Positions 16,556 through 25,817 of a DNA stretch of 64,000 bases are shown here, piece after piece. A model generated the notes under the pieces. That model searched no databases. It saw only the letters and a list, made by a program, of their open reading frames with translations, and had not been told where the DNA came from. A program made the position numbers and the translations under genes. Every line of letters begins with the position of its first letter. Within the stretch, counting starts at the first letter, position 1. Origin of the DNA: Pseudocolwellia agarivorans (lineage in GTDB: Bacteria > Pseudomonadota > Gammaproteobacteria > Enterobacterales > Alteromonadaceae); NCBI RefSeq assembly GCF_002000085.1, contig NZ_MUZU01000001.1, positions 310,001-374,000 of the forward strand, in the 5' to 3' direction.

Positions 16556-18556
16556 TTAGTCGCCAAATTTAATTCTAACACCAGCATTTGCAATAAATCC
16601 GTCATTACGAGACCATATGTCTGTTGTCCATTGCCCTGTAGCCGCTCTAGAGGATAGTAATAATGGATGCTCATCTGTTTGTTTTACATCTAATAAGTTT
16701 TCTAAATTAATAAACCAACTTACGCGACCAAAGGTCATTTCTCCCATTAAACCTAAGTGCCAATATGGATTCGATTCATCAATATAAGGATTATCATTTA
16801 AACGTTGCGGCCCTGTATAATAGGCTTCAAAACCCGCTCTAAAGTTCCCATGTTGTTCCCACATTGCAACAAGGCCAGCGGAATGTTGCGGTGTTAATGC
16901 AATTTGTCTTCTGCCTTGTCCATTTGGAGACACCTCTGTCGCATCTAAGTATAAGTAGCTCGCAGTAAGTTTGATATCTTCCCAGTGGTAACGTAGCAAA
17001 ACTTCTGAACCGCGAATTTTGCTTTCGCCTTCGGTATTTAACAGCCTTACACCATCTAATACATTATTGTTATTCGATGAAAAAGCCTCTAATTTAGCCA
17101 CGTTATCTACGTTTGAACCAAATAAGGTCAAACTAGTTTCAATATTTTCAAAAGTATAAGTAAAATCAAGAGAGGCTGTTTCAGCTTGCTCTTCTTGTAA
17201 ATTGTTGATTTTTTCAAGCCTTGATAAACCAACAGCTTCAATTTCTTCAACAAAAGGTGTTGTAGCAAAATAACCACGCCCAAATGAACCTCTTATAGTT
17301 AAATCTGAAGGACGATATAACAGCGATATTCTTGGGCTAAATTGCGTGCCATACTCACTGTGTTCATCAACACGAGCGCTATAAGATGTAGTAAGTTGGT
17401 CACTCAGTTCATAATCTAATTGGGCGAATATTCCTGGGACTTCATAAGAATAATCAAACTCAGGAAAAATATCAGAAGCGTAAACCTCAGATTGATACGC
17501 TATACCAACAACCCAGTCACTCTTATCACTATATCCAGCAAGGCTGCTTTCAAGTAGATAACTTTCGTGTTGATCATCTTCAGTAATTTCACCGTAGCCA
17601 TGAGTATGATCTTGCACCATGGCCGATGCTCGAGTATTCAAAGTAAGGGAGTCTAAAACGGGCATATTAAAAACTAAACCACTGTCTATACGTTGTGACT
17701 CTTGTAATTGCTGATAGAAGCTACCATCAGCAACGGTTCCACCAACTGAATTTCCGCCTACACGTTGCTCAGTCATAACTCCGACTGTTGCATAAAGGGT
17801 TTCACCGGCATCGCCTTCCCAAAAAAGTCGAGGTCGAGCGGTATATCTTTCATAATCGGCCAAATCAATCCAGCCATCATTATCAATGTCTTGCGCTTTT
17901 TGATAGTGTGCGCCAGCAGTTAATGAACCTTTAAGAGACTTTGTCAATGGTGTTTCAATATACGAGGTAAGATCTTGTCCGTTACGCGTGGTTGCATTGA
18001 GTAGCATTTCACCTTTTAGCTCTTCGCCTGGTTTTCTCGATACAAGGTTAATGACGCCACCCAGTGCCGAGCCACCATATAGCGATGAGGCTGAGCCTTT
18101 AATAATTTCAACACGACCTAAATCGGTAGGTGGTATTTGCATTAAACCGATAGAAGAAGCTTGATTACCATAAAGCGGTAAACCATCTGCCAATAATTGT
18201 GTATAACGACCATACAGCCCCTGCAACCGAATATTGGCACTGCCTAAGGCGGGTGAAGTAGTTTGCATGCGTACGCCACCAGTTTCAGCAACTAACATTG
18301 AAATATTGCCCGGGCGCATAGCGGCTTTTTCTTCAATTTCTTCTCGGTTAATAAGCTCTACGCGGATAGGTTGCTCATCTGCAATTCGGCCAGAACGTGT
18401 TGCTTGTACAATAATTTTTTCTACTTTATCGGCATGTTCGTGTTCATGCTCATCTTGTTCGTGGTGCTCACCTTCCATTTCAATTCCGCTGGCATAACTC
18501 AACGGTAGTAAACTTAAAGTAAAAACAAGTATTGCGGGTGAAGCAGAGTTAAACAT
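16556..18556 (-). CDS. TonB-dependent receptor with His/Asp/Glu-rich N-terminus, probably metal-related
   Basis: The 666-residue outer membrane receptor has a signal peptide (about 1-22), then an acidic His-rich stretch (about 25-44; EGEHHEQDEHEHEHAD), a TonB box (KIIVQATR), the plug (LPLYGNQASSIGLMQIPPTDLGRVEIIKGSASSLYGGSALGG, cut here into family landmarks LYGNQ and VEIIKGSASSLYGG) and a 22-strand-type barrel ending in an aromatic-rich tail. The His-rich segment could bind divalent metal at the periplasmic face. The gene is divergent from a MerR regulator of the Cd/Pb/Zn type and starts behind a MerR-style promoter. Uptake of a metal or metal complex is the inference; the exact substrate is unknown. 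Confidence 0.88.
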   Translation of the reverse strand: MFNSASPAILVFTLSLLPLSYASGIEMEGEHHEQDEHEHEHADKVEKIIVQATRSGRIADEQPIRVELINREEIEEKAAMRPGNISMLVAETGGVRMQTTSPALGSANIRLQGLYGRYTQLLADGLPLYGNQASSIGLMQIPPTDLGRVEIIKGSASSLYGGSALGGVINLVSRKPGEELKGEMLLNATTRNGQDLTSYIETPLTKSLKGSLTAGAHYQKAQDIDNDGWIDLADYERYTARPRLFWEGDAGETLYATVGVMTEQRVGGNSVGGTVADGSFYQQLQESQRIDSGLVFNMPVLDSLTLNTRASAMVQDHTHGYGEITEDDQHESYLLESSLAGYSDKSDWVVGIAYQSEVYASDIFPEFDYSYEVPGIFAQLDYELSDQLTTSYSARVDEHSEYGTQFSPRISLLYRPSDLTIRGSFGRGYFATTPFVEEIEAVGLSRLEKINNLQEEQAETASLDFTYTFENIETSLTLFGSNVDNVAKLEAFSSNNNNVLDGVRLLNTEGESKIRGSEVLLRYHWEDIKLTASYLYLDATEVSPNGQGRRQIALTPQHSAGLVAMWEQHGNFRAGFEAYYTGPQRLNDNPYIDESNPYWHLGLMGEMTFGRVSWFINLENLLDVKQTDEHPLLLSSRAATGQWTTDIWSRNDGFIANAGVRIKFGD

Positions 18557-18593
18557 AGGTGGTATTTCTTACAAGGTATTATATGATACGCCA

Positions 18594-18624
18594 AGTTTAA
18601 AGGTTACAGCTACTGGAAGGTCAA
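18594..18624 (-). promoter_or_regulatory. MerR-type promoter and operator between merR gene and TonB receptor
   Basis: On the minus strand a -35 TTGACC (18619-18624) and a -10 TAAACT (18594-18599) are separated by 19 bp, the over-long spacer typical of MerR-activated promoters. The spacer contains an imperfect dyad TTCCAG-TAG-CTGTAA (18604-18618). The -35 lies against the merR start codon, and the GGAAGG strand also forms that gene's ribosome binding site. Confidence 0.65.
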
Positions 18625-18625
18625 T

Positions 18626-19015
18626 ATGAAAATAAGTGAAATAGCAAGTAAGGTCAATGTGTCAGCAAAAACCATTCGCTATTATGAAGAAGTAGGTTTA
18701 TTGGAACCTCCTCTAAGAAAAGACAACGGTTATAGGCTATACCACCAGAAAAATGTTGAAACACTCATATTTATTAGGCGATGCAGAGAATTAAATATTG
18801 CCATTAGCGATATAAAACTATTAATAGATGTACAGCAAGATCCAAAGGCATCATGTGCTAGCGTAGATAAAATTATTGCGGATCAATTAGCACGTATTCA
18901 ACAAAGCCAAAGAGAGCTTGCCTTACTAGAACAATCACTTGCTACCTTAGCTGTTTCTTGTAAAAATCATCACGTTGAAGATTGTTGTATTTTACACCAA
19001 TTAAAATCTCTTTAA
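18626..19015 (+). CDS. MerR family metal-responsive regulator (CadR/PbrR/ZntR type)
   Basis: The 129-residue protein has the MerR winged-helix start (MKISEIASKVNVSAKTIRYYEE, i.e. helix-turn-helix about 3-22), a dimerization helix (about 80-112) and a C-terminal metal loop. Cys77 at the start of the dimerization helix marks sensors of divalent metals (monovalent-metal CueR has Ser there). Cys112 and Cys120/Cys121 with His115, His116 and His124 complete a site similar to the three-Cys site of CadR and PbrR. It should activate the divergent receptor promoter by DNA distortion when metal is bound. GGAAGG precedes the ATG by 5 bp. Confidence 0.85.
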   Translation: MKISEIASKVNVSAKTIRYYEEVGLLEPPLRKDNGYRLYHQKNVETLIFIRRCRELNIAISDIKLLIDVQQDPKASCASVDKIIADQLARIQQSQRELALLEQSLATLAVSCKNHHVEDCCILHQLKSL

Positions 19016-19039
19016 TGGCGTTTATTTTTATTAACACTT

Positions 19040-19060
19040 GCTTTGTTTCAATAACAAAGC
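19040..19060 (+). terminator. Hairpin after the MerR gene
   Basis: An 8-bp stem (GCTTTGTT with AACAAAGC) with a 5-nt loop begins 25 bp after the stop codon. It is followed by TGTTATTA rather than a clean T run, so it is a weak terminator candidate. Confidence 0.45.
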
Positions 19061-19191
19061 TGTTATTAAAATACATCTAATCTTCGCCTTAATCTCATTC
19101 ACAAAATTACTACAATCATATTTGCTTAATCTCCCTCGAATAACCTAAAATACAGGCCATATAATTTCATCTCTAAGCAAAAGGTTTTTCT

Positions 19192-20871
19192 ATGGCTCAA
19201 CCATTACCAGATAAATTTATCATGTCGATGAACCGCGTATCAAAAGTGGTTCCTCCTAAGCGTACTATTTTAAAAGACATTTCTTTATCGTTTTTCCCTG
19301 GCGCTAAAATTGGTGTTTTAGGTTTAAACGGTTCAGGTAAATCAACACTACTTCGTATTATGGCTGGTGTAGATACTGAATTTGAGGGTGAAGCAAAAGC
19401 TTTAGCTGGCACTAATATTGGCTACTTACCACAAGAACCTATATTAGATGAAAGCAAAACAGTTCGAGAAGTGGTTGAAGAAGCAGTTTCTGAAGTAAAA
19501 AATGCAATAGCGCGTTTAGACCAAGTGTATAACGAATATGCTGAAGAAGGTGCTGATTTTGATGCACTAGCAAAAGAGCAAGGCCAACTTGAAGATATTA
19601 TTAACAGTCAAGACGGTCATAACATTGATAACGTTTTAGAGCGTGCAGCTGATGCTTTACGTCTACCTGAGTGGGATCAAAAAATAGCCGTATTAAGTGG
19701 TGGTGAGCGTCGTCGTGTTGCTTTGTGCCATTTATTATTGCAAAAACCTGATATGTTATTACTTGATGAACCAACCAACCATTTAGATGCTGAATCAGTT
19801 GCATGGTTAGAACGTTTCTTACACGAGTACTCTGGTACCGTTGTAGCGATCACTCATGATAGATATTTCTTAGATAACGTTGCCGGCTGGATTTTAGAGT
19901 TAGATAGAGGACATGGTATTCCATGGGAAGGTAACTACTCTTCTTGGTTAGAACAAAAAGATGCCCGTTTAGAGCAAGAGAGTAAAGCTGAAAGTGCTTT
20001 ACAAAAAACCATTAAACAAGAGCTTGAGTGGGTACGTTCAAACCCGAAAGCGCGTCAAACTAAAAGTAAGGCGCGTATGGCTGAGTTTGAAAAGCTTAAT
20101 AGTCAAGAGTCTCAAAAACGTAATGAAACTAACGAGTTATACATACCACCAGGACCTCGCCTAGGTGATAAAGTATTAGACGTTAAAAACTTAACTAAGT
20201 CGTTTGGCGACAGAGTACTGATTGACAATTTAAGCTTTAGTGTTCCTAAAGGCGCGATTGTCGGTATTATCGGTGCCAACGGCGCGGGTAAGTCAACGTT
20301 ATTTAAAATTCTGTCTGGTGCAGAAGAAGCCAACAGTGGTACAGCAGAGCTAGGCGAAACCGTTAAACTTGCTAGTGTTGATCAATTCAGAGACAACATG
20401 GGCGAGAACAATACAGTGTTCCAAGAAATCTCTGAAGGTACCGACATTATAGAAATAGGCACTTACCAAATTCCGGCAAGAGCTTACTGTAGTCGATTTA
20501 ACTTTAAAGGTAACGACCAACAAAAGTTTATTAAAGACTTATCAGGCGGTGAACGTAACCGTGTACATTTAGCTAAACTGGTTAAAGTGGGTGGTAACTT
20601 ATTACTACTTGATGAACCAACCAATGATTTAGATGTTGAAACTTTACGTGCTTTAGAAGAAGCTATTTTAGAGTTTCCGGGTTGTGTTATGGTTATTTCG
20701 CATGATCGCTGGTTCTTAGACAGAATTGCTACACATATTCTTGATTACCGCGATGAAGGCCAAGTTAACTTCTTCGAAGGTAACTTTACTGAATACGACG
20801 AGTGGTTAAAGAAAACGCTTGGCTCTGCCGCAATAGAACCTCATAGAATCAAATACAAAAAAATAGGTTAA
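19192..20871 (+). CDS. ettA: Energy-dependent translational throttle protein EttA (ABC-F)
   Basis: The 559-residue ABC-F ATPase has two nucleotide-binding domains: Walker A GLNGSGKST (about residue 43) with LSGGERRRVAL, and GANGAGKST (about 361) with LSGGERNRVHL. Both Walker B segments read LLLDEPTNxLD. The inter-domain linker (about 240-320) is highly charged and fits the tRNA-interaction motif. No membrane segments are present. EttA binds the ribosomal E site and gates the first elongation cycle according to the ATP/ADP ratio. Length and start match E. coli EttA (555 aa). Confidence 0.96.
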   Translation: MAQPLPDKFIMSMNRVSKVVPPKRTILKDISLSFFPGAKIGVLGLNGSGKSTLLRIMAGVDTEFEGEAKALAGTNIGYLPQEPILDESKTVREVVEEAVSEVKNAIARLDQVYNEYAEEGADFDALAKEQGQLEDIINSQDGHNIDNVLERAADALRLPEWDQKIAVLSGGERRRVALCHLLLQKPDMLLLDEPTNHLDAESVAWLERFLHEYSGTVVAITHDRYFLDNVAGWILELDRGHGIPWEGNYSSWLEQKDARLEQESKAESALQKTIKQELEWVRSNPKARQTKSKARMAEFEKLNSQESQKRNETNELYIPPGPRLGDKVLDVKNLTKSFGDRVLIDNLSFSVPKGAIVGIIGANGAGKSTLFKILSGAEEANSGTAELGETVKLASVDQFRDNMGENNTVFQEISEGTDIIEIGTYQIPARAYCSRFNFKGNDQQKFIKDLSGGERNRVHLAKLVKVGGNLLLLDEPTNDLDVETLRALEEAILEFPGCVMVISHDRWFLDRIATHILDYRDEGQVNFFEGNFTEYDEWLKKTLGSAAIEPHRIKYKKIG

Positions 20872-20885
20872 TAACCTTATAAAAC

Positions 20886-20914
20886 AAGGCACATATCACA
20901 CGTTATGTGCCTTT
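20886..20914 (+). terminator. Rho-independent terminator of ettA
   Basis: A perfect 10-bp stem (AAGGCACATA with TATGTGCCTT) with an 8-nt loop starts 15 bp after the ettA stop codon and leads into TTATATTT. Confidence 0.75.
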
Positions 20915-21004
20915 ATATTTCCCATCTAAGTTTCTAATTTTTGTTTCAAAATTACGCCAAACAAACTATGCTAAAGTGATAAACGCTATTAATTGAGCAA
21001 AGTT

Positions 21005-21370
21005 ATGGAAAATAGACGAATTTTTACACGGGTATTATTTTCAATCGATGCAAGGTTGACAATAAATGATGTCGGCTACCCGGTTACCCTTCACGATATT
21101 TCATTGTCTGGAGCATTAATAAAATGCAATGTAGACAAACCAACATTAGTAAACCAAACCGGCTTATTACACTTTTCTCTTGATGGTGATGTTTCTCGAG
21201 TATCAATGAATATTACTATTGTGCACGAACATAAATCTGAAATAGGATTACGTTGTAATTCTATCGATCTCGACAGTATTTCGATTTTACGTAGGCTTAT
21301 AGAATTAAATCTTGGCGATAACGACCAGCTTAACAAAGAACTTTCTCAGCTCAGCTACTTTCAAGAGTAA
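21005..21370 (+). CDS. Small PilZ domain protein
   Basis: The 121-residue protein is a single PilZ domain with the c-di-GMP-binding RxxxR motif (RRIFTR, residues 4-9) and the second motif DISLSGA (D/NxSxxG). It probably binds cyclic di-GMP. The ATG at 21005 is chosen over an in-frame TTG four codons upstream because it directly precedes the conserved NRR. No partner is obvious nearby; a diguanylate cyclase lies at 53136-54239 and another PilZ-like gene at 57693. Confidence 0.87.
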   Translation: MENRRIFTRVLFSIDARLTINDVGYPVTLHDISLSGALIKCNVDKPTLVNQTGLLHFSLDGDVSRVSMNITIVHEHKSEIGLRCNSIDLDSISILRRLIELNLGDNDQLNKELSQLSYFQE

Positions 21371-21447
21371 AACATCACGTAAGCTGCATATTTAGCTTTA
21401 GCCTTAATAATAAATACAATAAGTGTTTTAAATAAAAAGGAAACAAC

Positions 21448-21945
21448 ATGAAAAATTTAATCATTTCTTTTATCAGCTTAGATCGCCCCGGATTAGTTGA
21501 CACTATTTCAAATGTTGTTCGCCAACATAACGGCAACTGGAAAAGTAGTAGCTTGCACCATATGTCAGGATACTTTTCAGGTTCAATTGAAATCGTAGTG
21601 CCTGAGTCTAAAAGCCCTTTATTAATAAACGCACTCAAAGAAATTGATGGTTTAGAAAGTATTATTAAAGTGGCAGACAATGCACAAGATGTTAAACAAC
21701 CGAGTATTATTCTTGAACTTACTGCAAACGATCGTGAAGGCATTATACAAGAAGTTTCTTCTGTTATTCATAAACAAGGTGGTAACCTATTAAAAGTCGT
21801 CAGTAAAACAGAGATTGCCGCTCATAGCGGACAAGAGCTATTTAAAGCCAAAGTGACTGTTGCAGTAGATGACCAAAAAGTTGATGAATTAATTGATGCT
21901 ATTGAGTGTTTAGCTGACGACCTTATTGTTGATGTATCTCGTTAA
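21448..21945 (+). CDS. GcvR-like double ACT domain protein
   Basis: The 165-residue protein contains two ACT domains (about 3-75 and 88-160), each starting with the ligand-loop pattern DRPGLV / DREGII. It resembles GcvR, the glycine-sensing antagonist of GcvA that controls glycine cleavage, but no gcv gene is present here, so the target is unclear. AAGGAAAC lies 5-12 bp before the ATG. Confidence 0.8.
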   Translation: MKNLIISFISLDRPGLVDTISNVVRQHNGNWKSSSLHHMSGYFSGSIEIVVPESKSPLLINALKEIDGLESIIKVADNAQDVKQPSIILELTANDREGIIQEVSSVIHKQGGNLLKVVSKTEIAAHSGQELFKAKVTVAVDDQKVDELIDAIECLADDLIVDVSR

Positions 21946-21963
21946 TTGCTAAGCAACCACGTA

Positions 21964-21997
21964 CTGTCATAAAAATCGTAATAAATCAGTAACAAGA
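21964..21997 (+). promoter_or_regulatory. Candidate PhoB site (three imperfect repeats) upstream of ppk1
   Basis: Three tandem units fit the 11-bp PhoB repeat: CTGTCATAAAA, TCGTAATAAAT and CAGTAACAAGA. One extra A separates the first and second (12-bp step), while the next step is 11 bp. The first unit is perfect and the other two carry one or two changes. The site ends 108 bp before the ppk1 start. Confidence 0.5.
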
Positions 21998-22105
21998 AGC
22001 CCATATACTCACCTTTTATGATTGACGAATTATTCAAATCAGACTAATTTATTGTTCTGTTAACAACAAATCAGTCTGTTTGATATTACGATAAAGACGA
22101 GCAGT

Positions 22106-24214
22106 ATGACGACATATTTTGATAAAGAATTAAGTTGGTTATCTTTTAACGAAAGAGTATTACAAGAAGCCTCTGACGAAACCGTTCCTATTGTTGATAG
22201 AATTCGATTTTTAGGTATATATTCTGCTAACTTAGATGAATTTTTTAGAGTACGAGTTGCCAATATTCGTCGCAGTGCTATTTTAGAATCAGCACAAGAA
22301 AATTCAACCAACGAATGGACAACTTTACATACTAATATTATAGAAAAGGTGAATGAATTAACTCGCCGCTTTAAATTTGTAGCCGATACTATTTTTGATG
22401 AAATAAAAAAGAAACGTATAAATATCATTTTTAATGATCCAACCAATAGAACCTTTAAAAATAAACTCTCTTCGGTTCAAAAAGAATGGTTAGCCGAATA
22501 TTTTGACAATCGAATTATTCGTCATATAACACCTATTATTATTAACAACAAAACACAGTTATCTTCATGTATTGATGACGATGCCATTTATTTTCTGGTT
22601 TCACTTAATAAAGATGAAAGCAATCAATTTTGTTTAGTTGAAATCCCTCGTTACGATATTGAACGCTTTATCATTTTACCAACTACGTCACCTAATCAAG
22701 AAAAACAAATAGTTATGTTAGACGATGTTGTTTTGTTTTTTATCGATAAACTATTTCATGGCGTATTTGACTACGACTCGATTGATGCATATTCAATGAA
22801 GTTGACGCGAGATGCTGAATATAATCTAACCGATGAATTAGACGAAAGCTTACTCGATCAAATGTCTAAAGGTATTAAACAACGTTTAAAAGCTGACTTA
22901 GTTAGGCTTGTACACGATGAAAAAATGCCGCAATACATGCTACTTTTTCTTCGTAAATCTTTAAAAATAAGAGAGTTGGATAATCTTGTTCCAGGTGTTC
23001 GCTATCGTCACTTTAAAGATTTTATAAAATTTCCGAATTTAGGTGATAAATATTTAGTTAAAGAAAAACTAAAAGCCCTAGATGCCCAAAGGTTTGCTCA
23101 GTACCCTTCTGTATTTGAGGCTATAACACAAAACGATATATTACTTTACTATCCTTATCATAGGTTTAGACACTTTACTGAGTTTGTTCGCCAAGCCTCT
23201 TATGATCCTTTAGTAAAAGAAATTAAAATTAATATTTATCGTGTAGCTAAAAACTCAAGGATTATTCAATCGCTTATTGAAGCCGTTAAAAACGGTAAAA
23301 AAGTTACCGTTGTAGTTGAACTAAAAGCGCGTTTTGATGAAGAAGCCAATATTGAATGGGCTAAATTAATGAAGGATGCTGGCATACACGTAGAATTTGG
23401 TATTGAAACTCTAAAAATACATTCAAAACTTTGCATTATTATACGTAGTGAAAACGATAAATTAGTTAAATATGCCCACATTGGTACAGGTAACTTTCAC
23501 GAAAGTAACGCTAGGATCTATACCGACTTTGCCTTATTTACTAAACATAAAGAAATTTGCCAAGAAGTTGATAATGTATTTTCGTTTATTTCTCACAGCT
23601 ATAAACGCTTTCGGTTTAACCATTTAATTGTATCCCCCTTGACATCAAGAAGACGCTTAAATCAATTGATTGAAAACGAAATACAAACAGCAAAAAATAA
23701 TAAAAAAGCAGAAATCACTTTAAAACTTAATAATCTCGTAGATGAAAGCTTAATTAACAAACTTTACACAGCAAGCGAAGCTGGCGTAAAAATAAAACTA
23801 GTGATCCGAGGTATGTGTTCACTAGTACCTGGCGTAAAAGAATTAAGTAGCAATATTAAAGTCATCTCTATTGTTGATTCATATTTAGAACACCCACGCG
23901 TGATGATTTTTCATAACCAAGGAGCTAAACTAGTATTTATTACTTCTGGTGACTGGATGGAGCGTAATATAGATCACCGTGTTGAAGTTGGCTGCCCTAT
24001 TTACGATGAAACATTAAAACAACGTATCATTCATACCATAGATTTACATTTTAAAGATAATGTTAAAGCTCGTATTATCGATAAAACAAACAGTAATAAA
24101 TATGTAACAAGTAATAGTAAAACCAAAGTGAGATCACAAATGGCTATTTATGATTATTTAGTTGCAGAAGAAAATAAAGATATTATGATGATAGAAAATA
24201 TGAAACTGACGTAA
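22106..24214 (+). CDS. ppk1: Polyphosphate kinase 1
   Basis: The 702-residue enzyme reversibly polymerizes the ATP gamma-phosphate into polyphosphate. It starts with the family pattern FDKELSWLSFNERVLQEA (N-terminal helical domain) and has the catalytic histidine segment KIHSKLC (about residue 435) and the following HIGTGNFHE. Later GDWMERNIDHRVEVGCP is also PPK1-specific. Length fits E. coli Ppk (688 aa). It is followed after 5 bp by ppx, an operon shared with many proteobacteria, and is preceded by a candidate PhoB site. Confidence 0.97.
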   Translation: MTTYFDKELSWLSFNERVLQEASDETVPIVDRIRFLGIYSANLDEFFRVRVANIRRSAILESAQENSTNEWTTLHTNIIEKVNELTRRFKFVADTIFDEIKKKRINIIFNDPTNRTFKNKLSSVQKEWLAEYFDNRIIRHITPIIINNKTQLSSCIDDDAIYFLVSLNKDESNQFCLVEIPRYDIERFIILPTTSPNQEKQIVMLDDVVLFFIDKLFHGVFDYDSIDAYSMKLTRDAEYNLTDELDESLLDQMSKGIKQRLKADLVRLVHDEKMPQYMLLFLRKSLKIRELDNLVPGVRYRHFKDFIKFPNLGDKYLVKEKLKALDAQRFAQYPSVFEAITQNDILLYYPYHRFRHFTEFVRQASYDPLVKEIKINIYRVAKNSRIIQSLIEAVKNGKKVTVVVELKARFDEEANIEWAKLMKDAGIHVEFGIETLKIHSKLCIIIRSENDKLVKYAHIGTGNFHESNARIYTDFALFTKHKEICQEVDNVFSFISHSYKRFRFNHLIVSPLTSRRRLNQLIENEIQTAKNNKKAEITLKLNNLVDESLINKLYTASEAGVKIKLVIRGMCSLVPGVKELSSNIKVISIVDSYLEHPRVMIFHNQGAKLVFITSGDWMERNIDHRVEVGCPIYDETLKQRIIHTIDLHFKDNVKARIIDKTNSNKYVTSNSKTKVRSQMAIYDYLVAEENKDIMMIENMKLT

Positions 24215-24219
24215 ATTCT

Positions 24220-25743
24220 ATGAATAACTCTGAACCTGCTTTACACAATGCCGCTGACAACTACTTAGCAGCATTAGATATTGGTTCGAATAGCTTTCAC
24301 TTTGTTCTTGCTCGCAGTATTAATAATCATATACAAATACTGCACACCGAAAAATACCAAGCTAAACTCGCAGATGGTCTTTCTGAAGATAAAGTATTGT
24401 CTTCAGAAGCAATTTCGCGAGGTGTAAATATTTTAGCAAACCTTGCTGCCACAACAGAACATTTAACCAAAGAAAACTTTCGAGCCGTTGCAACTTTTAC
24501 CTTACGTGAAGCTAAAAACACGGAAGAATTTTTAAAAGAAGCTGCCAAAGTATTCCCTTTCGATATAGAAATTATTTCAGGGCATGAAGAAGCTCGCCTC
24601 ATTTATCAAGCCGTTAATAATTTAACTCATTCTAAAAGCACACGTTTAGTGATCGATATTGGTGGTGGTAGTACTGAATGCATTATAGGTACAAGCAATC
24701 ATATTCACGCCTTAGCCAGCTTAACTATGGGCTGTGTTAGCTTTACTCAACAGTTTTTTGCTGAGGGTTTAATTTCTGAAACAGCATTTAAAAAAGCGAT
24801 TAAAGGGGCAAAACGCGAGATAGACTCTATTATAAAACGTTTTAAAAAATCGCCTTGGCAAGAAGTTATCGGCACATCAGGTACGTTAAAATCTATTTAT
24901 AAAGTAATTAATCATAAAGAACATATTGATAAACCCGTTACTCTAAAAAAGTTAAACGACTTTAAAAAAGAATTAATTCAATGTGAACATATAAATAACA
25001 TCAACATTAGTGGCTTAAAAGAAAATAGAGTACCCGTCATTTGTGCAGGTGTAGCAATTACCATCGCGCTAATGGAAACATTACAAATCAATGAGTTTAG
25101 CCATTGCCAATATGCACTTAGAGAAGGTGTTTTATTTGAACAACTCGACAATACAGCCAACGAAACAAACAATATACGCAGCCGTACGATTACAAGTTTA
25201 ATGGAAAGGTTTAGTATTGATGAAAATTACACTAATACAGTAAACGAACAAGCTGTTGCAATATTCAACCAAGTACAACCTAACTGGAAAATGAATAAAA
25301 GCACCTATAAAGAGCTTCTAAAAGCAGCAATACAGCTACATGAAATTGGATTAGACATAAACCCTTCAGGCTATCATAAACATGGCGCATATATTCTCTC
25401 ATACGCTGATTTACCGGGATTCAATCAGGAACAGCAACAAGCATTAGCATGGTTAGTAGGCAATCAACGAAAAAAAATAACACCGATTAATCATTTTCAG
25501 TGGTATTTACTTGAACCGAAAAAACTAGAAAAAATATGTGTGATAATCCGCTTAAGTATTTTACTTACTCAACAACGCCATATTAACGACACCTATACCT
25601 TAGTGGTTGAAGCAGCTGACGATATATTAAGCTTATCTCTTGATAGTGATTGGCTAATTGAACACCCTATTGTAGATAATGAATTGTTTTATGAGATTGA
25701 GCTACTCAAACCTTTAGGGATTGAGCTTTTGATCAAGTCTTAA
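24220..25743 (+). CDS. ppx: Exopolyphosphatase (Ppx/GppA family)
   Basis: The 507-residue protein has the actin-like ASKHA phosphate-binding loops ALDIGSNSFHFVLA (about 18-31) and VIDIGGGSTE (about 143-152), then an HD-like C-terminal domain (about 320-500). It removes terminal phosphate from polyphosphate or converts pppGpp to ppGpp. Placement 5 bp after ppk1 favours the exopolyphosphatase role. A terminator follows. Confidence 0.93.
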   Translation: MNNSEPALHNAADNYLAALDIGSNSFHFVLARSINNHIQILHTEKYQAKLADGLSEDKVLSSEAISRGVNILANLAATTEHLTKENFRAVATFTLREAKNTEEFLKEAAKVFPFDIEIISGHEEARLIYQAVNNLTHSKSTRLVIDIGGGSTECIIGTSNHIHALASLTMGCVSFTQQFFAEGLISETAFKKAIKGAKREIDSIIKRFKKSPWQEVIGTSGTLKSIYKVINHKEHIDKPVTLKKLNDFKKELIQCEHINNINISGLKENRVPVICAGVAITIALMETLQINEFSHCQYALREGVLFEQLDNTANETNNIRSRTITSLMERFSIDENYTNTVNEQAVAIFNQVQPNWKMNKSTYKELLKAAIQLHEIGLDINPSGYHKHGAYILSYADLPGFNQEQQQALAWLVGNQRKKITPINHFQWYLLEPKKLEKICVIIRLSILLTQQRHINDTYTLVVEAADDILSLSLDSDWLIEHPIVDNELFYEIELLKPLGIELLIKS

Positions 25744-25769
25744 TTTACTTCTCATAATTTAGAACACAA

Positions 25770-25794
25770 AAAAGCCTGACACTGTCAGGCTTTT
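25770..25794. terminator. Bidirectional terminator, ppx / pstS
   Basis: A 10-bp stem (AAAAGCCTGA with TCAGGCTTTT) closes a 5-nt loop between the convergent ppx and pstS genes. A and T runs flank it on the two sides, allowing use from both strands. Confidence 0.9.
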
Positions 25795-25817
25795 CTATTT
25801 AAAAGTTATTAAGTTAA

